64,000 bases of DNA from Clostridium sp. 1001275B_160808_H3 (GCF_015550425.1 NZ_JADNAT010000001.1:62001-126000), one strand, 5' to 3'; positions 8,944 through 18,185 are shown, counted from the first letter of the stretch. Translations and numbers: made by a program. Notes: a model not told the origin generated them from the sequence alone.

Positions 8944-10255
8944 CTTGATACTCCTTCCATATCTTAAATTTATAAATCGAATAAGCTGTAGTCCCTTTTA
9001 AAATACTTGATATCGATATTCCCCACCAGATTCCACTTACTCCTATATATCTTGTAAGAACTAATGCTAGTGGAATTCTAAGTATAGTAAAAATTATACT
9101 TATAAGCGCTGGTATTTTAGGCACTCCAAGCCCTGTAAATACACCGTTAGATATCATTTCTATGCTTGCAAATATTTGTGAAAATCCTATTATTCTTAAA
9201 TAATCACTTGCAATTACGATAGTATTATTTTCTCTAATAAATATCTTTACTAATACTTCCGGAACAAATATAAATATTACACTTACAAATAAAGCATAAA
9301 TAATTCCTATTCCTACTGCTGTATTATAACCTTCATTTATTCTATCATACCTTTTAGCTCCATAATTTTGGCCAACAAAACCAGCAATAGCTCCATTTAA
9401 TCCACCTACAACCATATAAACTATAGATTCTATTTGTAGACCTATTTTTTGAGCTGCTATTGCATCTGAACCAAATCCCCCTATTATTCTAGCTAAAATT
9501 ATATTTACTAAAGTAAATAATACTCTTTGAAAAGACATAGGAAGTCCTAAAACAGTTATTTCTTTAATCTTACTATAATCTAATCCATTTTTTAAATTAA
9601 TACTAAATAAACTCCTTGCCTTCACTATAAATAATAAAAACATTATACCATTTGCTATTAAAGTTCCAAGTGCAGCACCTGTAACACCTAACTTTGCTCC
9701 GTATATAAATAAAGGATCTAGGATCATATTTATAACTACTCCAATTGCACTTATATTAAGAGCACTTTTGTTAACACCAAAACTATTAAAAATTCTGATA
9801 AATAAAGTATTAAAGAAGGAAAAGAAAAGCATTGGCGAACTTATAGCTAAATAAATATACGCTTCTTTCTCAACTATAGTATTACCTAAATTTAAAAACT
9901 GTATAAAGTTCTTTCCAAAAAAGATCAATACTAAACAATATATTAAACTAACAATTCCATTTAATATTACTCCATTAGATATATACTCTTCTACTGCTTT
10001 ATTATCTTTTTTTCCTATAGAATGTGCAACTTTTATTCCTGTCCCTATTACAACAAAAGCATTAATTGAATATCCAAGTCCAATAAAAAAGCTAGAGGAT
10101 CCTATACTTGCTACTGCATCACTACCAAGTCCCCCTACCCATAACATATCTATTAAGTTATAAGTAAATTGTAATAGAGAACTTCCTATTATAGGTATTG
10201 CTAAAGTAATTAATACCTTTAACACATTACCCTTAGTTAAATCAACTTTTTTCAT
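8927..10255 (-). CDS. MATE-family multidrug/toxin exporter
   Basis: A cation-coupled efflux protein of 442 residues with about twelve membrane segments in two related halves; the GSSLLQFTYNLIDMLWVGGLG stretch near the N-terminus is typical of MATE (NorM/DinF) proteins. I placed the start at 10255 because GGAG lies 6 bases upstream; an in-frame TTG six codons earlier has no ribosome site. It lies 20 bases after the ArsR gene and overlaps gshAB, so regulator, exporter and glutathione synthetase form one operon. Export of a toxic compound or conjugate is possible but not shown by sequence. Confidence 0.9.
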   Translation of the reverse strand: MKKVDLTKGNVLKVLITLAIPIIGSSLLQFTYNLIDMLWVGGLGSDAVASIGSSSFFIGLGYSINAFVVIGTGIKVAHSIGKKDNKAVEEYISNGVILNGIVSLIYCLVLIFFGKNFIQFLNLGNTIVEKEAYIYLAISSPMLFFSFFNTLFIRIFNSFGVNKSALNISAIGVVINMILDPLFIYGAKLGVTGAALGTLIANGIMFLLFIVKARSLFSINLKNGLDYSKIKEITVLGLPMSFQRVLFTLVNIILARIIGGFGSDAIAAQKIGLQIESIVYMVVGGLNGAIAGFVGQNYGAKRYDRINEGYNTAVGIGIIYALFVSVIFIFVPEVLVKIFIRENNTIVIASDYLRIIGFSQIFASIEMISNGVFTGLGVPKIPALISIIFTILRIPLALVLTRYIGVSGIWWGISISSILKGTTAYSIYKFKIWKEYQDVRCD

Positions 10256-10275
10256 ATTTTTCTCCATTTTCAAAG

Positions 10276-10599
10276 TTATTCACATTTATCCATACACTTT
10301 GAACTACATATACATTTTTGATTATCAGTCAAAATACTATTTAAAAATCTCATAACTTCATCACATGATTCTATATCCAAACTATAATACATCCATGTAC
10401 CTTCTTTTCTGCATTTTACTATCCCACAATCCATCAATACTTTCATATGATGTGATAATGTTGGTTGGGTAAAATGAAAACTTTCTAATATTATACAAGC
10501 ACATTTTTCTCCTGTAGATAGCATATCTACTATTTTTACTCTATTTATTTCACCTAGTGCTTTAAATATCTTTGTATTCTTCTCATAGTTTTTAATCAT
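10276..10599 (-). CDS. ArsR/SmtB-family metalloregulator
   Basis: 107-residue winged-helix repressor. The recognition helix region reads TQPTLSHHMKVL (about 64-75). A Cys-x-Cys pair (C33, C35, in GEKCAC) sits where ArsR proteins hold the CVC metalloid site, and the C-terminus carries a further cluster of four Cys (residues about 94-106). This suggests sensing of arsenite, antimonite, cadmium or a similar thiophilic ion; the ion cannot be told from sequence. AAGGAGGG lies 5 bases before the ATG. It heads the MATE-gshAB operon and probably represses its own promoter through the three dyads at 10614-10696. Confidence 0.9.
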   Translation of the reverse strand: MIKNYEKNTKIFKALGEINRVKIVDMLSTGEKCACIILESFHFTQPTLSHHMKVLMDCGIVKCRKEGTWMYYSLDIESCDEVMRFLNSILTDNQKCICSSKCMDKCE

Positions 10600-10613
10600 A
10601 ACACCCTCCTTAC

Positions 10614-10706
10614 ATAGATAGTTGTCTATATATAGTTTATAAATTATATAGATGATTATCTATATACAACATATTTAAATATAGATTATTATCTATGTTT
10701 AGTCAA
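10614..10706 (-). promoter_or_regulatory. ArsR operon promoter with three evenly spaced operator dyads
   Basis: On the minus strand, TTGACT (10701-10706) and TATATT (10678-10683) have a 17-base spacer. Three copies of ATAGAT-N4-ATCTAT occur at 10614-10629 (one mismatch), 10648-10663 (extended to 9-bp arms at 10645-10666) and 10681-10696. Their starts are 34 and 33 bases apart, close to three helical turns. The upstream copy lies inside the promoter spacer, the last directly before the ribosome site. Confidence 0.75.
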
Positions 10707-10851
10707 TATATAATCTGTAATATTTTGCGAAGCAAAATGGTGAAAGAATGAAAAAATAAAAGAATGAAAAAATTAAGGTGAAAAATACTTAAAGGATTTT
10801 TAAAGAAAGTAGTATCACCAAAAGAAAAATATCTTCTGCTAATATCCTAAG
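10707..10851. other. Non-coding stretch between the ArsR promoter and the MNT terminator
   Basis: Contains a short dyad TTTTGCGAAGCAAAA and a direct repeat of AGAATGAAAAAA. No supported gene. Confidence 0.4.
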
Positions 10852-10886
10852 ATAAAAGAAGCACCTTGGCTTCTCAAGGTGCTTTT
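10852..10886 (-). terminator. Terminator after the HEPN/MNT pair
   Basis: Perfect 9-bp stem AAGCACCTT / AAGGTGCTT (10859-10867 with 10876-10884), with T-rich sequence on both sides, so it may act both ways. Confidence 0.7.
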
Positions 10887-10920
10887 AAAAATAAAAACAT
10901 ATTTATAGAATTAATTTAAA

Positions 10921-11232
10921 TTAACTATTCTTTATATAAATAACTTTGCCTGATCTATCAATATGCGCTTTTAACTCATCATCATTTAAATGTATATAAT
11001 CTACTATATCAAATAAATATGGTAATGGACCTTGATCTTCTAATAAGGAATGTAATCTTGAAACAGTATCAAAATTAATATTTTCTCCTATAATAGCTAA
11101 ATCTATATCTGATCCTGGCTTGTAATTTCCCTTAGCCCTAGAGGCAAAAATAATTGTTTTTTCAATTTCATTAAATTTACTAAGCTTTTCTCTTATATAA
11201 TTTAAATCAAATTCTTTTAATCAAAACTCCAT
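10921..11232 (-). pseudogene. MNT-type nucleotidyltransferase (antitoxin of a HEPN/MNT pair), nonsense at codon 4
   Basis: The frame from the ATG at 11232 reads MEF, then TGA, then an open frame of 100 codons with the minimal nucleotidyltransferase motif (S-R-A-K-G followed by G-S-D-I-D-L, two metal-binding Asp) and no other start codon before that motif. The usual G-S of the G-S-x-DxD motif is changed to A-S (codon GCC). The ATG lies 2 bases after the HEPN stop, with a GAGG box. The single stop, the lost Gly and the neighbour's own nonsense codon suggest decay. If TGA were misread or a sequencing error, this would be a type VII antitoxin that AMPylates HEPN. Confidence 0.75.
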
Positions 11233-11234
11233 AA

Positions 11235-11624
11235 TTATTCCTCTAACTTTTCTAATAATTCTTTTATTATAGGATAATATGCTGATTTTATTAATTCTTC
11301 TGCTTGCTTAGCAACTTCTTCATCATAAGTATGTGCCATTAAATTTCTTTTTTCTAATGCATCAATCCATATATGTCCTTCTATAATTAACTGTGTTTGA
11401 AAAGCTATTTGAATTGTTGATCGTGGACTTTTGACTTCATATCCTTCAAATTCTAGATAATCCTTCATTGTTTTCCATGCTAATTCAAAAGTATATTAAA
11501 AACATTGAATTAATCCTTGTACTTCAAATTTATTAAGGTCACCTTTTTTTATAAACTCGCTTAATTGAGCTGCTGCCTTTTTAAAATTTGAAAATCTTTG
11601 CTTCCAGCGTATATCTTGATTCAT
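11235..11624 (-). pseudogene. HEPN-domain (HI0074-like) toxin partner, nonsense at codon 43
   Basis: From the ATG at 11624 the frame runs 42 codons (MNQDIRWKQRF...), meets TAA at 11496-11498 and continues in the same frame for 86 codons to the stop at 11235. A single GAA to TAA change would explain it, since the sequence resumes with Y-T-F-E-L-A-W as in the nucleotidyltransferase substrate-binding family. The downstream part keeps the R-x4-H motif (RNLMAH) used by HEPN RNases. The gene follows the alarmone synthetase by 25 bases. An internal ATG at 11468 could still give a 77-residue fragment, but it lacks the first helices. Confidence 0.8.
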
Positions 11625-11649
11625 ATTTAACACCTACTTCCTTATGACT

Positions 11650-12447
11650 TTATTTTAAACTTCTTAATTTTTCTATTTCTTCTTTTTGCTCTTTTATTAC
11701 TCTTAAATATTCCTCTTCTTTATTAAACCATTCCTTACTTAAATCATTTATTAAAGAAGCCATTTCATCAGCACTACCTGCAATTCTGTTAAATAAAAGA
11801 AGATTTGACTTTAGTATTTCTGGTATTTCTACATGAGAATATCTAAGTCTATGATCAATTTCACCATAACCTTCTTCAAATATTGTTCTAACTTGAATTT
11901 CAGCTATAACTTTTTCGTTAGTTGGATAAAACTCAACTAAGTAATGAACTGATCTATATCCTGATATTCTTGATCTAACCTCAATATCTAGTTCTTCAAA
12001 CTTTTTAGTATTATCTCCTTCTCTAACATTTGCAGTAACCTCTATAACCTTCCAAGTCTTAGTGATAAATTCATGAATATCCTGCCACTGATCTTTAAAT
12101 ATATGTATAACTCTAATTCCAATTAAATCATTTATTTCATTTTTATAATTATCTAAAGTAAATTGAAAGTCTTCGCCATATTTTAATTTTCTATCTTCAG
12201 TTTTTCTTATTATTTTTTCAATTAATCTATCTGGATCTTTTATCCTTGATTTAACTGAATGAATCATTGGCTGAGAACGTAAAATATTAGATATAAAATC
12301 TGCTTGATTCTCATAAGATATTTCATAATCTACAAAATCATTATAAATATCTTTTAAAACTTCGATATCTATATTATTTTCTTTTATTATCTCTTCTACC
12401 TGTGGATATTTTAATATGAATTCATCTATCCTAAAACTCTTTTTCAT
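11650..12447 (-). CDS. Small alarmone synthetase (RelA/SpoT synthetase domain)
   Basis: 265-residue cytosolic protein with a RelA/SpoT nucleotidyltransferase fold (about 55-205): NDLIGIRVI holds the metal-binding Asp, SGYRSVHYLVEF the G-loop/substrate Tyr, and EIQVRTIFEEGYGEIDHRLRY the C-terminal synthetase motif with catalytic Glu. There is no HD hydrolase, TGS or ACT domain, so it is a small alarmone synthetase making (p)ppGpp from ATP and GDP/GTP rather than a long Rel. The last 40 residues form a charged coiled coil, longer than in RelP or RelQ. It lies between YgiQ and the broken HEPN/MNT pair in one direction. A toxic SAS variant is possible but no antitoxin gene is seen beside it. Confidence 0.88.
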   Translation of the reverse strand: MKKSFRIDEFILKYPQVEEIIKENNIDIEVLKDIYNDFVDYEISYENQADFISNILRSQPMIHSVKSRIKDPDRLIEKIIRKTEDRKLKYGEDFQFTLDNYKNEINDLIGIRVIHIFKDQWQDIHEFITKTWKVIEVTANVREGDNTKKFEELDIEVRSRISGYRSVHYLVEFYPTNEKVIAEIQVRTIFEEGYGEIDHRLRYSHVEIPEILKSNLLLFNRIAGSADEMASLINDLSKEWFNKEEEYLRVIKEQKEEIEKLRSLK

Positions 12448-12492
12448 TTCCTTATTCCCCTTTGGCTATAGGATTATTATAGTAGTTTAATT

Positions 12493-14526
12493 TTATCTAC
12501 CTTTTCTACTATTACTCTTGCTATTTCTTGACTTTGATCCCTTACCTTTAAAATCTCCAAATTTTTCTTTTGCCGCACCTTTGTTATTTGTAGACTTTGA
12601 ATTTGATTTACTATTCATTTTTGAAGATGACTTTGAAGAAGATTTTGACTTAGGGCCTTGTTTACCTCTATTAGAACTTCCTCTTGCTATTGCTTCTTCC
12701 TTTTTCATCTTAGCCATATATCTATCAGCTTTTGATTTTATTAAGCATTTAGGACCATTTCCTATTAAGTCTTCTCTTCCTGCTTTAACTAAAGCATCAT
12801 GAACTAAGTTATAGTTCTTAGGATTTTTAAATTGAAGAAGTGCTCTTTGCATAGCTTTTTCTTCTCTTGTCTTTGGAATATAAACCTCTACACCAGTTAT
12901 AGGATCTACTCCTGTATAGAACATAGCAGTTGATAATGTTCCTGGTGTTGGATAGAAATCTTGAACTTGCTCTGGCTGATATTTTGTATCTCTTAAATAT
13001 TCAGCTAATTCTATAGCTTCATTTAATCCACTACCTGGATGACTTGACATTAGGTATGGAATTAAATATTGTTCTTTACCTAATTGCTTGTTAATCTTAA
13101 AGAACTTTTCTCTAAATCTATCATAAGTATCACCGGAAGGCTTACCCATATATTTTAAAGTATTAGCTGCAACGTGTTCTGGAGCAACTTTTAATTGTCC
13201 ACTAACATGGTGTTCAACAAGTTCTCTAAAGAAAGTATCATCTTTATCTGCCATTATGTAGTCATATCTTAATCCTGAACGAACAAATGCCTTCTTTACT
13301 TTAGGAAGTTTTCTTATCTTTCTAAGTAATCCTAAGAATTCACTATGATCTACTATTAAGTTTTTACATGGCTTTGGAGTTAAACATTGTTTACTCTTAC
13401 ATGCACCTATAGTAAGCTGTGTTTTACAAGCTGGTTTTCTAAAGTTTGCAGTTGGGCCTCCAACATCATGTATATATCCCTTAAAATCTTTAAGATTAGT
13501 TATTTCAACAGCTTCATCTAATATAGACGCTTCACTTCTACTTTGAACAGCTCTTCCTTGATGGAAAGTAATTGCACAAAATGAACAGTTACCAAAACAT
13601 CCTCTTGAGCTTACTATACTAAACTTAACTTCTTCTAAAGCTGCAATTCCGCCAAATTCATCATATATAGGATGACATTCTTTAGTGTATGGAAGTGCAT
13701 AAACTTTGTCTAATTCTTCTCTTGTAAGAGGCATTTCTGGAGTATTACAAACTACATATCTATCTCCATGCTTTTGTACAAGTACTTTCCCTCTTACAGG
13801 ATCTTGTTCTTCATATTGTATTTTAAAAGCCTCTGCATATTTCATTTTATCTTTTGTAACTTCTTCTCTTGAAGGTAATAACTTATAATCACCATAAATT
13901 TCATCTAATGAATCTATAGTATATGTAGTTCCATTTATATGCCTTATGTATTTTGCTTCAAATCCATCATTTAAAGCATTTGCAACTTCTACAATTTGCT
14001 TTTCACTCATTCCATATGTTATAAGATCTGCTCCACTATCTATAAGTATTGAATTTCTTACATTATTATCCCAATAATCATAGTGAGCTAGTCTTCTTAA
14101 ACTTGCTTCAAGTCCACCTATAACAATATTTATATTTTTATAAGCTTCTCTTATTTTATTACAATAAACTATTGTAGCTCTATCTGGTCTTGCTCCCATT
14201 TTCCCACCAGGAGTATAAAGATCTTTTTCCCTTCTTCTCTTGCTTACAGTATAATGGTTAACCATAGGATCCATATTCCCACCATTAACTAAGAAAGCAA
14301 GCCTTGGTCTTCCAAGCTTCATAAAATCGTCTGTACTATGCCAATCTGGCTGTGGGATTATACCAACTTTATATCCTGCATCTTCTAATACTCTTGAAAT
14401 AATTGCTGTTCCAAAACTATGATGATCTATATAGGCATCCCCTGTTACTATAATGAAATCACATTGTTCCCATCCACGTTCTTGCATATCTTCTTTACTG
14501 ATTGGTAAAAATCTGTTATTTGACAT
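12493..14526 (-). CDS. YgiQ-family radical SAM protein
   Basis: 677 residues. The N-terminus begins [14 protein letters not shown] as in the UPF0313/YgiQ family, and the radical SAM 4Fe-4S site is in [14 protein letters not shown] (about residue 305-320, Cys-x3-Cys-x2-Cys). A second Cys group ([15 protein letters not shown], about 375) is also a family trait. The last 60 residues are an unstructured Lys/Ser/Asn-rich tail, common at the ends of clostridial YgiQ. The substrate is unknown. The alarmone synthetase gene follows 45 bases later. Confidence 0.92.
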   Translation of the reverse strand: MSNNRFLPISKEDMQERGWEQCDFIIVTGDAYIDHHSFGTAIISRVLEDAGYKVGIIPQPDWHSTDDFMKLGRPRLAFLVNGGNMDPMVNHYTVSKRRREKDLYTPGGKMGARPDRATIVYCNKIREAYKNINIVIGGLEASLRRLAHYDYWDNNVRNSILIDSGADLITYGMSEKQIVEVANALNDGFEAKYIRHINGTTYTIDSLDEIYGDYKLLPSREEVTKDKMKYAEAFKIQYEEQDPVRGKVLVQKHGDRYVVCNTPEMPLTREELDKVYALPYTKECHPIYDEFGGIAALEEVKFSIVSSRGCFGNCSFCAITFHQGRAVQSRSEASILDEAVEITNLKDFKGYIHDVGGPTANFRKPACKTQLTIGACKSKQCLTPKPCKNLIVDHSEFLGLLRKIRKLPKVKKAFVRSGLRYDYIMADKDDTFFRELVEHHVSGQLKVAPEHVAANTLKYMGKPSGDTYDRFREKFFKINKQLGKEQYLIPYLMSSHPGSGLNEAIELAEYLRDTKYQPEQVQDFYPTPGTLSTAMFYTGVDPITGVEVYIPKTREEKAMQRALLQFKNPKNYNLVHDALVKAGREDLIGNGPKCLIKSKADRYMAKMKKEEAIARGSSNRGKQGPKSKSSSKSSSKMNSKSNSKSTNNKGAAKEKFGDFKGKGSKSRNSKSNSRKGR

Positions 14527-15118
14527 TTAAACACCCACTTTTTTAAAATTGACAATTGATACTTGAAATCTTCGTATTAATCCCCTACATATCAATATTA
14601 ACGTTACGTCTAATGATTATAACATTTTAAATCAATTAAATCATTTATTTTTTGTAAATTGGAATTAAAATTAATGATATGTATTAACTTTCCGATTTTT
14701 ATATAATTTCTAACATAATTCTAAATTTAAGATATATAAGATGACTAAATTTTTATAACTCACTTCACTGGCCCAATCAAAATTCTTAATGCTATATTAC
14801 TATCTTAAATAATGGTTATATCTTCTAATTATAATAAAGTACATAATTTAATATATATCATTACTTAAGTTAATTTTTTATTTAAAAATTTTAAAACTTA
14901 TCGCTTTTTGCATATTTAAATAATAGATAAAAAAACTACTTAATAAGCCCTCAAAAGCAGTAAATTCAATACTTTAAAAGGATATAACAAAACGTGATAC
15001 CCTTTAGAAATCAAAATATGGATAATATTAAATTTATTTCTTCTTACCTTAATGAACTAATAATTTTTATTAATCTCCTAATACTATAAAGGTAATATTA
15101 TTTTAGGAGGGAAAATTT
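14527..15118. other. 590-base AT-rich intergenic region
   Basis: Divergent region between ygiQ and the 51-residue protein gene. It should hold both promoters. A short imperfect dyad around 14980-15005 is the only structure noted. Short frames here have no ribosome site and no gene is supported. Confidence 0.5.
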
Positions 15119-15274
15119 ATGAAAAATGATAACAGAAGAACTCATTCAAAAGAAAATGTACTAAGAAATGGGACAAAAACTCAAAATCAACAAGCAAATA
15201 GTTCATATAATTTTACAGTTGAAGAACCTGCTCTTAATGAAAGTGGAGTTGAAGCAAAGAAAAGAGGATTTTAG
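15119..15274 (+). CDS. 51-residue hydrophilic protein of unknown function
   Basis: Short plus-strand gene with a strong AGGAGGG box 8 bases before the ATG and its own terminator at 15347. The product is charged, rich in Asn, Gln, Lys and Arg, without membrane segments or Cys. It ends E-S-G-V-E-A-K-K-R-G-F, which looks like a conserved tail of a group of small clostridial proteins; I do not recognise a function. Composition is compatible with a small spore or nucleic-acid-associated protein, but this is a guess. Confidence 0.65.
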   Translation: MKNDNRRTHSKENVLRNGTKTQNQQANSSYNFTVEEPALNESGVEAKKRGF

Positions 15275-15346
15275 GTGCTATCGCACAATTAAGAATTAAA
15301 AATGTATAATTGATAATTCATGTGAAAATAACTTAAAATAGTAAAG

Positions 15347-15384
15347 AGTAGTTATTTTTGTTTAAAACAAAAATAACTACTTTT
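15347..15384 (+). terminator. Terminator after the 51-residue gene
   Basis: 17-bp perfect inverted repeat (15347-15363 with 15365-15381) with almost no loop, followed by T residues; probably bidirectional and also near the end of the Rpn gene. Confidence 0.65.
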
Positions 15385-15453
15385 CTATGCAATTTAAAAG
15401 TTTATGAATCTTAGGGTGCTTGTGGGTGCTTTATATCCCACTTACTATTTAAA

Positions 15454-16443
15454 TTAATGATTTAATTTTCTTAACTCCTTAACTGTTTCAATATCTAATC
15501 CTGTCTTTTCTGAAATAATTTCATCATCTAATATATCAAGTAATTTTATAGCTAACTCTTTTCTTGCCTCTTCTCTTCCCTCTGCTCTTCCTTCCGCTCT
15601 TCCTTCTGCTCTTCCTTCTGCTTTTCCCTCTTCTTTTGCCTTGTCTTTCATATCTTCTAATATAAAAGCATTTCTTGCAACCATAAGCTCAACCTCCATT
15701 TTATCCGCTTCTAATATCTTTATAGCTGAATCTGCTAACTCTTTAACTACGGTATTCTTAATCCAATTCTTAATTGCTTTAATTTCAGTTTCTGAAAGAG
15801 AATTAAAATATAAAGCTATAACCTTTATTCTTTCTAAAAACTCTAACGCATCTACTTTTTGATCTAATAAAAATATTGCAGATGTAACATTTTTACTTAT
15901 TACAAGATTTTCTTTATTAAATTTCTCATCATTACTTATATCAAAAACATCATAAGTAAAATTTAAAATATTACTTCCAAAAAGTTCTTCATTATAAATC
16001 ATTTTTCTAAATTCTTTTGGAACTTCCCATTTCTCTTCTCCATTATATAAAACAACAGGAATTACAGCTGGTATTTTTATATTCTTATCATACTTTTTAT
16101 GCTTTGCATTAACAGCATGTTCTCTTAATATTTCACACATATAAAAAAGTAATCTAAGAGGCATTCTGTAATCTACTGTTGATTGAAATTCTAAAAGTAT
16201 ATAAAAATATACTTCGGTATTATTAATATTAGCTTTATAAACAATATCAGACTCTAGTTCTTCATAATCTGCTGTTATATATGATTTATTTACTAAAGTT
16301 AGATTTTCAACAACTAAATACTTAGTCCACTCCTTATCTACTAAAGATTTAAATAAATCTACTGCTATCTCCTTTTTCGAATATAAATCTTTATAGCTCT
16401 TATCATGTATATGATGAATATCCTTTTTTATATTTTCACTCAT
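15454..16443 (-). CDS. Rpn-family recombination-promoting nuclease / PD-(D/E)XK transposase-like protein
   Basis: 329 residues. The N-terminal 230 residues match the Rpn/PDDEXK_2 family: HDKSYKDLYSKKEIAVDLFKSL at the start, then ESDIVYK (Asp) and YILLEFQSTVD (Glu-x-Gln catalytic part) near residues 62-95. Rpn proteins are DNA endonucleases that promote RecA-independent recombination. After a linker comes a run of Arg-Ala-Glu-Gly units (about 275-295), encoded by near-identical 12-base repeats, then a short C-terminal helix ending in a typical KTGLDIETVKELRK segment. There are no terminal inverted repeats nearby, so I do not call it a mobile element. Confidence 0.88.
   Translation of the reverse strand: MSENIKKDIHHIHDKSYKDLYSKKEIAVDLFKSLVDKEWTKYLVVENLTLVNKSYITADYEELESDIVYKANINNTEVYFYILLEFQSTVDYRMPLRLLFYMCEILREHAVNAKHKKYDKNIKIPAVIPVVLYNGEEKWEVPKEFRKMIYNEELFGSNILNFTYDVFDISNDEKFNKENLVISKNVTSAIFLLDQKVDALEFLERIKVIALYFNSLSETEIKAIKNWIKNTVVKELADSAIKILEADKMEVELMVARNAFILEDMKDKAKEEGKAEGRAEGRAEGRAEGREEARKELAIKLLDILDDEIISEKTGLDIETVKELRKLNH
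15578..15630. repeat. 12-base tandem repeat within the Rpn gene
   Basis: About four copies of a TCTTCCTTCTGC-type unit (plus strand), encoding Ala-Glu-Gly-Arg repeats. Copies differ by one or two bases; unit number may vary by slippage without breaking the frame. Confidence 0.75.
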
Positions 16444-16634
16444 TATCTTTTATTCCTCGTTTATCTTTTGTTTAATTTATTACCTTTATTATATTAAATT
16501 ATTCATTTCTCATCAATAATTACTGCACTTGTTAAGTATTATATCATATTTTATAATGCCAAACCTGCCCTTATTTTAATTAGTAAATTAACGCTAATTA
16601 ACGCTATTTTTAATATATTTATATAAAAATATAT

Positions 16635-16662
16635 CAAAAAAAGTTGTAGTTTTCACTACAAC
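16635..16662 (-). terminator. Terminator after the second MATE gene
   Basis: 8-bp stem GTTGTAGT / ACTACAAC (16643-16650 with 16655-16662), followed on the minus strand by seven T. Confidence 0.75.
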
Positions 16663-16715
16663 CTTCAACAAACTAAAATTATCTTACATTTTTCTTCTTT
16701 TATCTATTGCTACAG

Positions 16716-18056
16716 CTAAATTTCAATAGATTTCATTTTTTTAAAGTAATAAATTCCAAGTGGAATTGATGCTGAAAGCCATGCAACTGGGTCAGCTAAA
16801 CATATTCCTGTATATCCTATAAAACTAGGTAATGCAAAAGCAACCACTGCTCTTGCTATAAGCTCGAAAGCCCCTGCCATCATTGGAACAAAGGATTCCC
16901 CCATACCTTGAAGTGCATTTCTATATATAAATATTAGCCCTAATGGTATAAAGAATATAGCAGAATAATTAAGACATTCTTGAGCATATGCTAAAATACT
17001 TGCATCTGGATTTTCAATGAATAATCCTACGAAGAATTTACCTCCAAATACTAATATTATACCCGCAATAATACTTGTAATTACAGATATCTCAGTACAT
17101 TTTTTTACACCTTGTTTTATACGTGCATAGTTCTTAGCTCCTAGATTTTGTCCACAATATGTTGCCATAGTAACACCAAAAGTTATAGCTGGTTGCATTA
17201 CTATTTGTAATACCTTTGATGCTGCTGTATAAGCTGCAATAGCTGAAGAACCAAAGACATTTAAAGCTCCTTGAACTGTCATAATACCAATAGCTGTTAT
17301 AGAAAATTGTAGAGCCATAGGAATTCCAATTTTTAAATGTTTTTTATAAACCCTACTCTTAACTTTAAAATCTTCCTTTTTCAATCTTAAAATCTTATAT
17401 TTTTTATATGTATAAATTAGACATAGTAATCCAGAAACTCCTTGAGAAATAATTGTTGCCCACGCTGCTCCAGCTACTCCCATTGAAAAGTTAACTATAA
17501 ATACTATGTCTAGAACTATATTTAATATAGAAGCAACTATTAAAAAGTACAAAGGAGTTTTACTATCTCCTAAAGCTCTTAATATACCTGCTATAATATT
17601 ATAAACTACTGTAGCTATAGTTCCTCCATAAATTATTATTATGTATGAATTTGCATCATCTATTATATTCTCTGGAGTATTCATTAAATGAAGCAAAGGT
17701 TTTGCTAGTACAACACTTACTAAAGTAATTATAATAGTTGCTATTACAGATAATACTAATGCACTTGCCACTGCTTTTTTCAAGCCTTCTTCATCTTTAG
17801 CTCCAAACTTTTGAGATACTAAAACAGCAAATCCACTTGTTAAGCCAACAACAAAACCATTTATTAAAAATGACATAGAACCTGTAGATCCAACTGCTGC
17901 TAGTGCATCTACACCTATAAATCTACCAACTATGATAGTATCCACCATGCTATAAAACTGCTGAAATATATTTCCTATAAGTAGTGGTATTGAAAATAAT
18001 AGTATTAATTTAACTGGATTTCCAGTCGTCATATCTTTTGTCATATTTCTTGCCAT
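16716..18056 (-). CDS. MATE-family efflux transporter
   Basis: 446 residues with twelve predicted membrane segments. The N-terminus (MTTGNPVKLILLFSIPLLIGNIFQQFYSMVDTIIVGRFIG) is diagnostic of the MATE family's DinF-like branch, and the second half repeats the fold after residue 230. It exports drugs or metabolites using a cation gradient; the substrate is unknown. It is monocistronic between a terminator on each side, and distinct from the ArsR-linked MATE at 8927 and the MerR-linked one at 40924. Confidence 0.93.
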   Translation of the reverse strand: MARNMTKDMTTGNPVKLILLFSIPLLIGNIFQQFYSMVDTIIVGRFIGVDALAAVGSTGSMSFLINGFVVGLTSGFAVLVSQKFGAKDEEGLKKAVASALVLSVIATIIITLVSVVLAKPLLHLMNTPENIIDDANSYIIIIYGGTIATVVYNIIAGILRALGDSKTPLYFLIVASILNIVLDIVFIVNFSMGVAGAAWATIISQGVSGLLCLIYTYKKYKILRLKKEDFKVKSRVYKKHLKIGIPMALQFSITAIGIMTVQGALNVFGSSAIAAYTAASKVLQIVMQPAITFGVTMATYCGQNLGAKNYARIKQGVKKCTEISVITSIIAGIILVFGGKFFVGLFIENPDASILAYAQECLNYSAIFFIPLGLIFIYRNALQGMGESFVPMMAGAFELIARAVVAFALPSFIGYTGICLADPVAWLSASIPLGIYYFKKMKSIEI

Positions 18057-18185
18057 AACTCTACTAATCTCCTATAAATTTATTCTCGATTATATAGAAT
18101 ACCATCTTTCTTAAGAATTATAAAGTCTTTTAATTTTTCCATGTAAAATATTTCTTTTATAAACTTTTATATTATGTTAAGTAAT

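Noticed and set aside
14980-15118. Short plus-strand frame starting at an ATG near 15017 (MDNIKFISSYLNEL...)
   Set aside because: No ribosome site upstream, and the region should hold the promoter of the next gene.
15292-15306. AGAATTAAAAATGTA shared with position 58800 and partly with the palindrome near 35440
   Set aside because: Only 15 bases of AT-rich sequence with no extended similarity; could be a decayed repeat family but cannot be supported here.
15454-16443. Rpn gene as part of an insertion sequence
   Set aside because: No terminal inverted repeats or target duplications flank it; Rpn proteins are usually fixed genes despite the transposase label.
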